Origin: Tateyamaria omphalii
Lineage (GTDB): Bacteria; Pseudomonadota; Alphaproteobacteria; Rhodobacterales; Rhodobacteraceae
DNA: 64,000 nt
Direction: 5' to 3'
NCBI RefSeq assembly: GCF_019802125.1
Contig: NZ_JAHVHT010000003.1
Coordinates: 248,001-312,000 of the forward strand
Shown here: piece after piece, positions 28,521 to 37,425 of the stretch
Numbering within the stretch: position 1 is the first letter of the stretch
Layout: each line of letters begins with the position of its first letter
The notes under the pieces: generated by a model
The model's database searches: none
Seen by the model: only the letters and a program-made list of their open reading frames with translations
Told to the model about the DNA's origin: nothing
Position numbers and translations under genes: made by a program

Positions 28521-29711
28521 TCACAGAATGAAGTCGTCCGCCGTCAGGCTGTTCTGCTCGATGTCCAGCAGAGTAATCGAGTTGATGTGACCGTTGCTCA
28601 GATATGCCAGGTCGACAGCCTCATAGAGCCCATCGAGGTCAATCACCGCATCACCATCGGCATAGGTGATGAAGGCCGAAACGTCGTCAAAGTCGATCAC
28701 CGCTTCTGTGATCCCGGTTTCGCTGTTGGTGCGCTGGACGGGTGGCAACCGAATAAGGTCGCCGTCACCAAAGTCGGTGATAACGTCTTCCCCGCTGCCA
28801 CGGCTGAAATAGAACGTGTCCGCGCCGGAACCGCCCTGCATTGTGTCGTTGCCGCGCCCGCCAAGCAGATTGTCCCGACCGCTGTTGCCGAGCAGAAGGT
28901 CATTGCCATTTCCACCTGCCACGAAGTCGCTGCCACCACCGCCAATGAGGGTGTCGTCGCCTTCGCCGCCGCGCAGCGTGTCCTTGTTGCCATTGCCGAC
29001 CAATCGGTCGTCGCCGTCGTTGCCTTCCAGCACGTCGCGACCGCCGCCGCCGAACAGCATCTCGTCGCTGGCGCCACCCCGCATTGTGTCGTTGCCCGCG
29101 CCGCCAAGAACCCGACCGGATCCGCCCAGCAGTTCATCGGCAGGGAGGGCCAGATACAAATCATTGCCGCTGCCGAGATTGACCTCGCCGATGGTGCCCG
29201 TGTTGACCACGACGTCGTTGCCGGAACCGGTATCGAGCCGCCCGGCAATATTCCCATCAAATGTTGTCCCTGCGCTCTCGAAGGAGAGAACCAGAACGAT
29301 ATCATCCCCTCCACTGGTACTGACATCGCCATCGACAAGACCGGCCGTATAGACGAAGTCATCCCCCAATCCCAACTGGATGTCGCCGATGATTATGCCT
29401 TCGTTCAGTATGGCACGCTGCCCGGTTTCAGTCAGTGAAATGGATGTCTCTGCGCGTCCGCTGCTCCCTATGACACCGGTGTTGCTGATGACGACATCGG
29501 TCGCACCGGCACCTTCAACGAAATCCCGGACAAAGCCATCATTGAGAAACAAGGCTTCGTTATCTTCCAGAAAAACGAAATTGCGTGCCTGTGTGCTGGT
29601 CTGCTCAATTTCCAGAACAGGAGCGAAGTCAAAGATGAAACCCTCAGGCAGGAAGGCGTTATTGTACAGGAAAGATGCGCGGTCAAACAGACCGCGTGCA
29701 AAAGTAGTCAT
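28521..29711 (-). CDS. RTX calcium-binding protein with beta-helix-like N-terminal region
   Basis: 396-residue acidic protein. Residues 1-90 show no known domain. About residues 70-190 contain short repeated segments such as VVISNTGVIG, AILNEGIIIGD and VVVNTGTIGEVNLGSGND, which look like parallel beta-helix turns. Residues about 195-305 form a continuous RTX block ([32 protein letters not shown]). The end (ITLLDIEQNSLTADDFIL) fits a type I secretion signal. No enzyme motif was seen. A/T-rich sequence upstream (29712-29830) likely carries its promoter. It is unrelated in layout to the 1412-residue RTX protein. Confidence 0.87.
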   Translation of the reverse strand: MTTFARGLFDRASFLYNNAFLPEGFIFDFAPVLEIEQTSTQARNFVFLEDNEALFLNDGFVRDFVEGAGATDVVISNTGVIGSSGRAETSISLTETGQRAILNEGIIIGDIQLGLGDDFVYTAGLVDGDVSTSGGDDIVLVLSFESAGTTFDGNIAGRLDTGSGNDVVVNTGTIGEVNLGSGNDLYLALPADELLGGSGRVLGGAGNDTMRGGASDEMLFGGGGRDVLEGNDGDDRLVGNGNKDTLRGGEGDDTLIGGGGSDFVAGGNGNDLLLGNSGRDNLLGGRGNDTMQGGSGADTFYFSRGSGEDVITDFGDGDLIRLPPVQRTNSETGITEAVIDFDDVSAFITYADGDAVIDLDGLYEAVDLAYLSNGHINSITLLDIEQNSLTADDFIL

Positions 29712-29821
29712 ATTTAAACCCCCAGGTTAACAGGGTAGTTTATGCCTTATTTTTGCCATAGTTTCTACAGACGCGAGCGTAGGTTTCCGAATTGAATACA
29801 ATATCGAAAGCGGCCACGAAT

Positions 29822-29850
29822 TAATTAAAAAAGAGGGCGTTAAGCCCTCT
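29822..29850 (-). terminator. rho-independent terminator of the second liv-type operon
   Basis: AGAGGGC (29832-29838) pairs with GCCCTCT (29844-29850) around GTTAA. On the minus strand the hairpin is followed by TTTTTAATTAA. It lies about 50 bp after the stop of the last ATPase gene. Confidence 0.88.
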
Positions 29851-29901
29851 ATTTCAACCGAAGATAGGTAATATCCTCAACCTCAGATAGATAATTGATG
29901 C

Positions 29902-30657
29902 CTAAATTGCGAGATATTCAGACCGTAATTCCTCATTTTCCAAAACTTCCGCAGCGGTTCCGTCAAAAACAATTCCGCCGGTGTCCAAAATAACGGCACG
30001 ATCCGCCAGTTGAAGCGCGCGCACGGCGTTCTGTTCGACGATCACGGTGGTGATTCCCTGTTCCTTGATCACGGTCAGTGTCTTCTCGATCTCATCCACG
30101 ATCACGGGCGCCAGGCCTTCATAGGGCTCGTCCAGCAACAGGACCTTTATGTCACGGGCAAGCGCCCGTGCGATGGCAAGCATCTGCTGTTCCCCGCCCG
30201 AAAGCGTGGTGCCCTCTTGAGTGCGGCGCTCGCCGAGCCGTGGGAACAGATCGTAAAGCCGCTCGATGGACCAGCCGATGGGTGGGGCGATCTGCGCAAG
30301 TTTCAGGTTCTCTTCCACGGTCAGCCCGGGAATGATGCGCCGATCCTCGGGCACCAGCCCAAGCCCAGCCTGGCTCGCCTCGTGGCTCGACATGTTGTGC
30401 AGCGGTTGGTGGTCCAACCAGATCTCGCCATGGGTCACTTGTGGATCACCGATCCGCGCAATGGACCGCAGGGTCGACGTTTTGCCAGCACCGTTTCGAC
30501 CCAGCAGGGCAAGGATCTCACCCTCGTGGACGTTAAAGCTGATGCCCTGCACGATGTAGCTTTCGCCGTAGTAGGCGTGCATGTCCCACACGCTCAGAAA
30601 GGCGGGCGCTGTGGCTGCGTGGTTTGCGTGCTTTGAAAAGTCGGGTTTGACGTTCAT
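29902..30657 (-). CDS. HAAT-family ABC transporter ATPase (LivF type), second operon
   Basis: 251-residue ATPase. Walker A GRNGAGKTST, LGLVPEDRRIIPGLTVEENL, signature TLSGGEQQMLAIARAL, Walker B VLLLDEPYEGLAP and the LivF-type VEQNAVRALQLADRA are all present. An extra N-terminal stretch of about 20 residues (MNVKPDFSKHANHAATAPAF) precedes the usual start. Last gene of the five-gene minus-strand operon; it is followed by a good terminator. Its DRRIIPGLTVEENL variant is common in the urea/amide group. Confidence 0.93.
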   Translation of the reverse strand: MNVKPDFSKHANHAATAPAFLSVWDMHAYYGESYIVQGISFNVHEGEILALLGRNGAGKTSTLRSIARIGDPQVTHGEIWLDHQPLHNMSSHEASQAGLGLVPEDRRIIPGLTVEENLKLAQIAPPIGWSIERLYDLFPRLGERRTQEGTTLSGGEQQMLAIARALARDIKVLLLDEPYEGLAPVIVDEIEKTLTVIKEQGITTVIVEQNAVRALQLADRAVILDTGGIVFDGTAAEVLENEELRSEYLAI

Positions 30658-30669
30658 CGGTCAGGCTCC

Positions 30670-31434
30670 TTACGCGGCATCTTGGGTTTCGCCCAGATAC
30701 GCTTCGCGCACCTTGGGATGGCCCTTGATATTGTCGGGCGTGTCTTCGACCAGCGGGGTGCCCTGCGCCAGCACGGTGATCCGCTCGGCGAGGGAGAACA
30801 CAACATGCATGTCGTGTTCGATGATCGAGATGGTGATGTCCCGCTCGTCCTTGATCTGCTTGAGCAGGTCGATGGTGTTGTTGGTGTCGGCGCGCGCCAT
30901 ACCTGCCGTCGGCTCGTCCAGCAGCAGCAGGCGCGGCTCTTGTGCCAGGCACATACCGATCTCCAGCCGCCGCTTGTTACCGCGCGACATGGTGGCGGCG
31001 TTGTCATTGCGCGCGTCGGCCATGTTCATCTCTTCCAGCATCTGCTCGGCACGTTCAACGATCTCGCGATCCTTGAACATGTCGATGAACGCATTGGGCG
31101 TGAACGCCCCGTCGCGCTTGGCGAAACAGGGGATCATCATGTTTTCCATGACGCTCAGCTCGCCAAAGATTTCCGGTGTCTGAAACACGCGGGAAATGCC
31201 CATCTGGTTGATCTCGTAAGGCTTCCGCCCCAGTACCGACTGCCCGTCGAACATGACGGACCCGGTGTCGGGGATCAGCTTGCCCACCAGACAGTTCAGC
31301 AGCGTGGACTTGCCCGCCCCGTTGGGGCCGATGATGGCATGAACCGTGTTCTCGGCCACACTGAGGTTCACGTCCCCCAACGCTTGCAGACCGCCGAACC
31401 GTTTGCCCACGTTTTTGACTTCAAGAATACCCAT
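30670..31434 (-). CDS. HAAT-family ABC transporter ATPase (LivG type), second operon
   Basis: 254-residue ATPase. Walker A GPNGAGKSTLLNC, Q-loop SRVFQTPEIFGELSVMENMM, Walker B LLLLDEPTAGM, and H-loop SIIEHDMHVVF. The signature motif is unusual, MSRGNKRRLEIGM instead of LSxGxxR, as in a subset of amide-type transporters. It lies 12 bp from each neighbour in the SBP-H-M-G-F operon. Confidence 0.93.
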   Translation of the reverse strand: MGILEVKNVGKRFGGLQALGDVNLSVAENTVHAIIGPNGAGKSTLLNCLVGKLIPDTGSVMFDGQSVLGRKPYEINQMGISRVFQTPEIFGELSVMENMMIPCFAKRDGAFTPNAFIDMFKDREIVERAEQMLEEMNMADARNDNAATMSRGNKRRLEIGMCLAQEPRLLLLDEPTAGMARADTNNTIDLLKQIKDERDITISIIEHDMHVVFSLAERITVLAQGTPLVEDTPDNIKGHPKVREAYLGETQDAA

Positions 31435-31446
31435 CGGTTTCTCTCC

Positions 31447-32646
31447 TTATTCCGCAGGCGTGGTTTTGCCGTCCGGTCCGTCTTCGGCCGGTTTCTTGCG
31501 CTTGAAGAGGCGGGCCACACGTTGGCCCCCTTCGACAAGCCCACCAGGCAGGAAGATCACGACCAGCATGAAGATGATGCCCAGCGTCAGGTGCCAGCCC
31601 TTGCCAATGAACGGGTAAACTAGCGACACGAGGATGTCCTCGATCCCGTCCGGCATGAAGGCGAACCACTGGTGCAGGATCTCCTTGTTGATCTTGGACA
31701 GGATGTTTTCCATGTACTTGATCGCACCGGCACCGAGCACTGGCCCGATCAGCGTGCCGACGCCACCGAGGATAGACATCAGCACGACCTCACCGGACGC
31801 GGTCCAGAACATGCGCTCCGCACCCACCTGCGTATCCATGGCCACCATCAGACCACCAGCCAGGCCGGCATACATGCCCGAGATGACAAAGGCGGCGAGG
31901 GTGTAAGGCTTGGCGTTCAGGCCCGTGTAGTTCAAACGCTGCTGGTTCGACTTCACGGCCCGCAGCATCATGCCAAAGGGCGAGCGGAAGATGCGGATCG
32001 ACATGTAGAACGCAACCAGCATCACGATGGCCGCCACGTAGTAGCCCGCGTTGAAAGTAAAGAGCCAACCACCGACGCTCCATTCAAAGCTCGACCCCAT
32101 TTCGAGCCCGAAGAGGTTCGCCTTGGGCGTGGCCCCGTTGGCCAGTGTGCCATCCAGAATGCGCGGGTCGGTGACTTTCGGCTGCAGCCCTGTTTCACCG
32201 CCGGTGATCGGTGTCAGCACCGAATAGGCGAGCGAATAGGACATCTGCGCAAAGGCCAGTGTCAGGATCGAGAAGTAGATGCCCGAGCGGCGCAGGCTGA
32301 TCCACCCCACGGCGAGGCTGAAGATGCCTGCAACGATCACCGACACGAAGATCGCCGGGATTACGTTCATTGTGAGCAGCTTCATCATCCAGATCGCGGC
32401 GTAGGAGCCGACGCCGAGGAAGGCCGCGTGGCCAAAGGACAGGTAGCCAGTGAGGCCGAAGAGGATGTTGAACCCGATGGCGAAGATACCAAAGATCACG
32501 AAGCGCTGCATCAGGTCTGGATAGCCCGCATTGAACTGCGCCATGGCAGACCCTTCAGGGAAGGGGTTCAGCAGGAAGGGGGCCAGTACCACCAGTACGG
32601 CGACCAGAAGCAGGAGGCGGAAGTCTTTTTTGTCGAGACCGAACAT
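31447..32646 (-). CDS. HAAT-family ABC transporter permease (LivM type), second operon
   Basis: 399-residue permease, longer than the LivM of the first operon because of a periplasmic insertion near [20 protein letters not shown]. Core motifs: [20 protein letters not shown] then [30 protein letters not shown], the coupling-loop [20 protein letters not shown] and [20 protein letters not shown]. About ten hydrophobic segments. The charged C-terminus ([12 protein letters not shown]) faces the cytoplasm. 3-bp gap to the LivH gene. Confidence 0.92.
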   Translation of the reverse strand: MFGLDKKDFRLLLLVAVLVVLAPFLLNPFPEGSAMAQFNAGYPDLMQRFVIFGIFAIGFNILFGLTGYLSFGHAAFLGVGSYAAIWMMKLLTMNVIPAIFVSVIVAGIFSLAVGWISLRRSGIYFSILTLAFAQMSYSLAYSVLTPITGGETGLQPKVTDPRILDGTLANGATPKANLFGLEMGSSFEWSVGGWLFTFNAGYYVAAIVMLVAFYMSIRIFRSPFGMMLRAVKSNQQRLNYTGLNAKPYTLAAFVISGMYAGLAGGLMVAMDTQVGAERMFWTASGEVVLMSILGGVGTLIGPVLGAGAIKYMENILSKINKEILHQWFAFMPDGIEDILVSLVYPFIGKGWHLTLGIIFMLVVIFLPGGLVEGGQRVARLFKRKKPAEDGPDGKTTPAE

Positions 32647-32649
32647 TAG

Positions 32650-33681
32650 TTATTCCTCCATCACGCCCTTGCGGCCCATAAGGCCCCGAGGACGGGTCAA
32701 CAGAATGATGATGGCAACCAGGTAGATGATGATCTGGTTGAGGCCCGGCAGCACCGCGAGGACCTCGCGCATCGAAGCAAAGCTTTCGAGAATGCCGAGC
32801 AGGAAGCCTGCGGCGACGGCACCGGGCAGCGAGCCCATGCCGCCGACAACGACCACCACGAAGCTGAGGACGAGGAAGTCCATGCCCATGTGGTAGTTGG
32901 GCGAGTTGATGGGCGTGTACATCACACCCGCAAGGCCCGCGACTGCGGCGGCGATGCCGAACATCAGGGTAAAGCGGCGGTCGATATTGATGCCCAGAAG
33001 CTGCACCGTCTCGCGGTCGGCCATGCCGGCCCGCACGACCATCCCGAAGGTGGTGAACTGAAGGAAGGCGAAGACTGCACCGATGATGACGGCGGCGAAG
33101 GCGAAGTAGATGATCCGCCAGTAGGGATAGATGATGATGTTGGGATCAAAGCCCAGCATCGCGCCGAAATCGAACGAGCCTTTGAAGGCCGCAGGAGCGG
33201 GTGTCGGGATCGGGTTGGCGCCGTAGTAGTACTTGATGATCTCTTGCAGCACGATGGCGAGGCCGAAGGTTACGAGGATCTGGTCAGCGTGCGGGCGCTT
33301 GTAGAAGTGCTTGATCAAGCCACGCTCCATGATCACACCGATGGCGATCATCACCGGGATGGCGAAAAGGATCGAGAGTGGGACAGCCCAGTCGATGATG
33401 GCCGCACCCGTCGTCTCGCCGAACCAGTCCATGACGTAAGGAACATCGACCTTGAGCGGGTTGCCGAGGAAGTCTGTTTGGGTGTCGTCCACAACCGTGT
33501 GGCTGAGGGTCAGGATCCGGCTCAGGGTCACGGCGCAGAAGGCCCCGATCATGAACAGGGCTCCGTGGGCGAAGTTGACCACGCCCAGAGTGCCGAAAAT
33601 CAGCGTGAGACCCAGCGCAATCAGCGCATAGGCCGAGCCCTTGTCGAGCCCGTTTAGAATTTGAAGGATGATCGCTTCCAT
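32650..33681 (-). CDS. HAAT-family ABC transporter permease (LivH type), second operon
   Basis: 343-residue permease. It begins ILQILNGLDKGSAYALIALG and has LTLIFGTLGVVNFAHGALFM, an insertion with a periplasmic loop of about 50 residues (VDDTQTDFLGNPLKVDVPYV region), the coupling loop TTFGMVVRAGMADRETVQLL and VVVVGGMGSLPGAVAAGFLL. The insert also occurs in amide/urea-type systems. A 126-bp gap containing two hairpins separates it from the substrate-binding protein gene. Confidence 0.92.
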   Translation of the reverse strand: MEAIILQILNGLDKGSAYALIALGLTLIFGTLGVVNFAHGALFMIGAFCAVTLSRILTLSHTVVDDTQTDFLGNPLKVDVPYVMDWFGETTGAAIIDWAVPLSILFAIPVMIAIGVIMERGLIKHFYKRPHADQILVTFGLAIVLQEIIKYYYGANPIPTPAPAAFKGSFDFGAMLGFDPNIIIYPYWRIIYFAFAAVIIGAVFAFLQFTTFGMVVRAGMADRETVQLLGINIDRRFTLMFGIAAAVAGLAGVMYTPINSPNYHMGMDFLVLSFVVVVVGGMGSLPGAVAAGFLLGILESFASMREVLAVLPGLNQIIIYLVAIIILLTRPRGLMGRKGVMEE

Positions 33682-33706
33682 CGGCCGAACCTCTGGGTTG
33701 GGGCAG

Positions 33707-33725
33707 ATGTCCCACGATGGGACAT
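33707..33725. repeat. inverted repeat between substrate-binding protein and LivH genes
   Basis: ATGTCCCA (33707-33714) pairs with TGGGACAT (33718-33725) around CGA. No T-run follows on the minus strand. Together with the hairpin at 33769-33792 it probably protects or terminates part of the transcript after the abundant binding-protein message. Confidence 0.5.
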
Positions 33726-33768
33726 GTTATGTTAAATTATTGAAAGCCTGGGATCAGGTGCCAGAGAA

Positions 33769-33792
33769 GGGTGGGACACAGGTGCCCCACCC
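33769..33792. repeat. hairpin just after the substrate-binding protein gene
   Basis: GGGTGGG (33769-33775) and CCCACCC (33786-33792) can form a 7-bp GC-rich stem 16 bp after the stop of the minus-strand binding-protein gene. No clear T-run follows, so partial termination or mRNA protection is an inference. Confidence 0.45.
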
Positions 33793-33807
33793 AGCATTTT
33801 CAATGGC

Positions 33808-35145
33808 TTACGCGCCGGGGTTGCAGGACCCCAGTTCGCCACCGAAGATCGACGCGTCGTAGGTCACCTGGCTGACAGGCGTCACTTCCACGATTTCGAG
33901 AAGGTCGAACTCGGATGTCGGGTTCTCTTTCCCTTTCACGACCAGCACGTCCTTGAAGCACTGGTGGTCTTCGGCGCGGTAGAGCGTCGGACCGTTGCCC
34001 ATGCCGTCGAACTCGAAGCCTTCGAGCGCTTCGGCTACGGCGCAGGGGTTGAACGACCCGGCCCGTTCCACGGCGTCCGCGTAGAGCATCGCCTGCACAT
34101 AGCAGGTGTGTGCCGCCTGCGAGGGCGGGAAGCCGTACTTGGTGCCGAAGGATTTGACGAACGCCTTGGAGCCTTCGTCCTGCAGCGACCAGTGCCAGTT
34201 GGTGGAACCGAAGATCCCCTTCACGTTGGCGCCCGCACCCTTCGCCATCAGGCGGGAGTAAAGCGGAACAACGATCTCGAAGTTCTTGTTGTTCACCAGC
34301 TTGTCACGCAGGCCGAACTGAACCGCGTTGGTCAGCGAGTTCACCATGTTGCCGCCGTAGTGGTTCAGAACCAGCACGTCCGCGCCCGATTGCAGAACCG
34401 GCGCGATGTAGGACGAGAAGTCGGTCTGTGTCAGCGGCGTTTTCACGGCTGCAACAGTTTCCCAACCCATGGCTTCGGTCGAGGTGCGCACGGCTTCTTC
34501 GGTCGTGTAGCCCCAGTTGTAGTCAGCCGTCAGGTGGTAGGCTTTACGATCCGTGCCGTAGTTGTTGGCCAGGATCGGCGCCAGCGCCGCACCGGACATG
34601 TAGGAGTTGAAGAAGTGGCGGAAGCCGTTGGCCTTCTTGTCCTTGCCGGTCGTGTCGTTCGAGTGGGTCAGACCCGCCATGAAGATCACGCCCGCCTCTT
34701 GGCAGAGCGCCTGCACGGCCACAGCCACACCGGAGGACGAACCACCCGTGATCATCACGGCGCCGTCTTTTTCGATCATCGAACGTGCCGATGCGCGGGC
34801 TGCGTCAGATTTGGTCTGCGTGTCGCCTGTGACGTACTCGACCTTTTTGCCCATGATGCCGTTGCCTTGCAGGGCCTTGGACGAGAAGGTGTTCATCAGG
34901 CCGCCGTCGCCGCCACCGTTCAGGTGCTCGACCGCCAGCTCGTAGGCGCGCAGTTCGTCCGCACCTTCGTCAGCGTAGGGGCCGGTTTGCGGCACGTTGA
35001 AGCCCAGCGTCACGGAAGAGCCGGTGGGCTCGTTCGTGAAAGCAGCGGCCGACTGCGCCGTAAAGATCGTTGGTGCGGCAACACCGGCACCCGCGATGGC
35101 ACCGGTCTTGAGCACGCCACGGCGCGTCAGATTCATTTTGGACAT
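33808..35145 (-). CDS. HAAT-family substrate-binding protein with Tat-like signal (urea/amide type)
   Basis: 445-residue periplasmic binding protein. The N-terminus MSKMNLTRRGVLKTGAIAGA has the twin-arginine motif TRRGVLK and a hydrophobic run ending near SAAAF, so Tat export is likely. The mature domain opens VTLGFNVPQTGPYADEGADE, the Peripla_BP_6 fold. It contains YHLTADYNWGYTTEEAVRTS and GSTNWHWSLQDEGS, similar to urea/short-chain-amide-type binders more than to LivK. The start has a GGGAGG ribosome site. First gene of the operon; the 229-bp upstream region is shared with the ScfR-type regulator. Confidence 0.88.
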   Translation of the reverse strand: MSKMNLTRRGVLKTGAIAGAGVAAPTIFTAQSAAAFTNEPTGSSVTLGFNVPQTGPYADEGADELRAYELAVEHLNGGGDGGLMNTFSSKALQGNGIMGKKVEYVTGDTQTKSDAARASARSMIEKDGAVMITGGSSSGVAVAVQALCQEAGVIFMAGLTHSNDTTGKDKKANGFRHFFNSYMSGAALAPILANNYGTDRKAYHLTADYNWGYTTEEAVRTSTEAMGWETVAAVKTPLTQTDFSSYIAPVLQSGADVLVLNHYGGNMVNSLTNAVQFGLRDKLVNNKNFEIVVPLYSRLMAKGAGANVKGIFGSTNWHWSLQDEGSKAFVKSFGTKYGFPPSQAAHTCYVQAMLYADAVERAGSFNPCAVAEALEGFEFDGMGNGPTLYRAEDHQCFKDVLVVKGKENPTSEFDLLEIVEVTPVSQVTYDASIFGGELGSCNPGA

Positions 35146-35238
35146 GAATATCCTCCCATTTGTTGAAATGCGCGGACCTGCTCCTCAACCGGACCGCGCG
35201 CGCACATTGTGCAAAGCCACTATCGCGTATGGTTGGAA

Positions 35239-35315
35239 AATTGCGCAATAAACCCCTTGTTTTGCAGAATTATTTTGTAAACAATTGCACAATGCGACGG
35301 TATACTTTGTAAAGT
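35239..35315. promoter_or_regulatory. A/T-rich divergent regulatory region with dyads
   Basis: Between the binding-protein gene (minus) and the ScfR-type gene (plus) lies an A/T-rich stretch unlike the surroundings. It holds the palindrome TTGCGCAA at 35241-35248, the element TTTTGCAGAATTATTTTGTA (about 35260-35279), and the dyad ACTTT-GT-AAAGT at 35304-35315. RamB/ScfR-type regulators are known to bind TTTGC-like elements, so one or more may be autoregulatory operators; this is inferred. Confidence 0.45.
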
Positions 35316-35374
35316 TCATTATGTCGCAGCGCAGAAACGCGTTGAAATAACTCACAAACGCAAGGGAATGGTGC

Positions 35375-36682
35375 ATGGCGCGAGACGCACTGACTGGCAC
35401 GCGAATACGCGAGCGGCGCGCCATGGGTGGGCTCAAGCAGTCCGATCTTGCCAAGCAGATTGGCATATCAGCGTCGTATTTGAACCTGATCGAGCATAAT
35501 CGCCGCAGAATCGGCGGTAAGCTGCTTCTGGATATCGCCGCTGCGCTTGACGTCGAACCGACCGTATTGAGCGAGGGGGCCGAGGCCGCGTTGATCGCCG
35601 CCTTGCAGGAGGCCGCCCAACGTGCCCGTTTGCCTGAAGAAGAGAGTGCGCGGGCCGAGGAATTTGCGGGCCGGTTTCCAGGTTGGGCTGAGGCACTGGC
35701 GGCGGCCCATCGCAAGATCGCAGACCTTCAGCGCATGGTCGAAACCCTGAGCGACCGTTTGGCGCATGATCCGGAACTGGCCGCATCCGTGCACGAGGTC
35801 TTGTCGACCGCAGCGTCCATCCGATCGACGGCGTCCATTCTGGCCGAAGACAAGAGCATCACCGCCGAGTGGCGCGACCGCTTCCACGCCAATATCGATG
35901 CAGACAGCCGCCGCCTGGCGCATAGTTCGAAGGCGCTGGTCGGTTTTCTGGATGCCGAAACGGGGGAGGCGGCCCCGTCGGGGTCCCCGCAGGAAGAGGT
36001 CGCGGCCTTTCTCGCAGGTCATGCGCAGGCATTGGAGACATTGGAAGGCGGCGACGCGGAGGCTGATCGGCTTGTTACGACTGCCACAGAGCTCGCTTCG
36101 GCCCAGTCGCGGCATTTGGCCCGCACGATCCTTGATCGCATGGTTCAGGACAGCGCCCGGGTTGGCTTGTCCGATCTGAAAGATGCGCTGTCATCGCATG
36201 GGCCGGATGTTATCACCCTGGCCGGTCATTTTGGTGTGTCGGTGCCTCATATCATGCGCCGCCTGGCGGCGGTACAGCAGCTTGATGCCGGGTTGGTTGT
36301 TGCGGATCGCGCGGGCAGCCTGCTGTTTCGCAAGGACACGGATGGGTTTGCCATCCCACGTCATGGGGCTGCGTGCCCACTTTGGCCGCTGTTTCAGGTG
36401 ATGGGCCAACCGGGGCAGGTCATCCGGGCGCGGGTCGAGATGCCCACCCGCGACAATGCCGTATTTGATTGCTACGCCGCTGCCGAACAGGTGGGACCCG
36501 CCATTCTGAATGCCCCGCCGCTTCTGGAGGCCACGATGCTGATCCTGCCGGCCCCTGATACACCAGGCGCGCGGGATGTGCCGATGGAACAGGTGGGCCC
36601 GGCCTGCCATATCTGTCCCCGGTCCGGATGTCGGGGCCGCCGCGAGCCGTCGATCCTGAGCGACGGGTTCGGTGGTTTTTGA
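35375..36682 (+). CDS. XRE-family short-chain fatty acyl regulator (ScfR/RamB type)
   Basis: 435-residue regulator. Residues 8-62 are a lambda-type helix-turn-helix (GTRIRERRAMGGLKQSDLAK, IGISASYLNLIEHNRRRI). The middle is helical. The C-terminal half matches the ScfR/DUF2083 region: FGVSVPHIMRRLAAVQQ, FRKDTDGFAIPRHGAACPLW, and a final Cys pair in CHICPRSGC. The family controls short-chain acyl-CoA metabolism (acetate, propionate) in actinobacteria and alphaproteobacteria. The IrrE/ImmA-like region lacks an obvious HExxH. It lies 90 bp upstream of the response regulator and SLC5-kinase genes, suggesting a linked carbon-sensing function. Confidence 0.88.
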   Translation: MARDALTGTRIRERRAMGGLKQSDLAKQIGISASYLNLIEHNRRRIGGKLLLDIAAALDVEPTVLSEGAEAALIAALQEAAQRARLPEEESARAEEFAGRFPGWAEALAAAHRKIADLQRMVETLSDRLAHDPELAASVHEVLSTAASIRSTASILAEDKSITAEWRDRFHANIDADSRRLAHSSKALVGFLDAETGEAAPSGSPQEEVAAFLAGHAQALETLEGGDAEADRLVTTATELASAQSRHLARTILDRMVQDSARVGLSDLKDALSSHGPDVITLAGHFGVSVPHIMRRLAAVQQLDAGLVVADRAGSLLFRKDTDGFAIPRHGAACPLWPLFQVMGQPGQVIRARVEMPTRDNAVFDCYAAAEQVGPAILNAPPLLEATMLILPAPDTPGARDVPMEQVGPACHICPRSGCRGRREPSILSDGFGGF

Positions 36683-36772
36683 CAGGTCTGCCAATTCCGC
36701 ACATAGTTGACGGGCGGGGTCCAAAGAGCGAAACAGCCTCCGGCCTGCGCGATTTGGGGAGGAGACGCAGAC

Positions 36773-37147
36773 ATGGGCAAGCATGTCCTGCTCGTTGAAG
36801 ACGAGATCAATATTATAGAAGCGATACAGTTTCTGCTGAGCCGGGAGGGCTGGAAGGTGGATACCCACTCCGATGGCGCAACGGCCGTCGAAACAGTGCG
36901 CACCATGAAGCCCGATCTTGTTGTGCTGGACTACATGCTGCCCGGCAAGAACGGTATCGACATCCTGACCGAACTGCGCGCTGATCCGGAGTTTGCCCGG
37001 TTGCCCATTCTGATGCTGACCGCGCGCGGTCAGGGCAGGGATCGGGAACTGGCGGAGCGGGCGGGCGTCAGCCGCTTCATGAGCAAGCCGTTCTCCAACA
37101 CCGAGGTGATGACGGCGGTCCGTGACCTTGTGCAGCTGGCGCAATGA
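36773..37147 (+). CDS. single-domain response regulator
   Basis: 124-residue stand-alone receiver domain. Acidic pocket VEDE near residues 9-12, phosphorylation site Asp53 (VVLDYMLPG), Thr in LMLTARGQ and Lys in FMSKPFSN. There is no output domain, so it must act through phosphotransfer or protein contact. The start ATG has a GGGGAGGAG ribosome site. It overlaps the next small gene by 4 bp and is co-transcribed with the SLC5-kinase, its probable partner. Confidence 0.93.
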   Translation: MGKHVLLVEDEINIIEAIQFLLSREGWKVDTHSDGATAVETVRTMKPDLVVLDYMLPGKNGIDILTELRADPEFARLPILMLTARGQGRDRELAERAGVSRFMSKPFSNTEVMTAVRDLVQLAQ

Positions 37148-37425
37148 GTGATCAGACCCCCAGCGCGACCCTGTTTCTGGAAAAGCGCAGCTATCGCCGT
37201 CGTCGGCTGATGGATGCCTTGCGCCTGTTGCCGATCGTCGGGGTGCTGTTGTGGATGCTGCCGGTGTTCTGGCCGAGCGGAGGGGATCACCCTGCCGATC
37301 CAACACCTGTCGCGATGTCGAGCGCCGTCACATATGTGTTTGTCGTTTGGATACTGTTGATCCTGGCCGCAGCTGTCTTGTGGTGGTTCATCGGTGAGCG
37401 TGACCGGGCGGACGAGGGCTCATGA
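37144..37425 (+). CDS. small two-helix membrane protein
   Basis: 93-residue protein with a basic N-terminal segment (KRSYRRRRLMDALRL), a first membrane helix LLPIVGVLLWMLPVFW, a short proline-rich loop and a second helix VTYVFVVWILLILAAAVLWW. It resembles in size and place the small partner subunits (DUF485/DUF4212-like) of SLC5 sodium:solute symporters, although I cannot confirm the family. 4-bp overlaps tie it to the response regulator and the kinase gene. Confidence 0.8.
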   Translation: MSDQTPSATLFLEKRSYRRRRLMDALRLLPIVGVLLWMLPVFWPSGGDHPADPTPVAMSSAVTYVFVVWILLILAAAVLWWFIGERDRADEGS

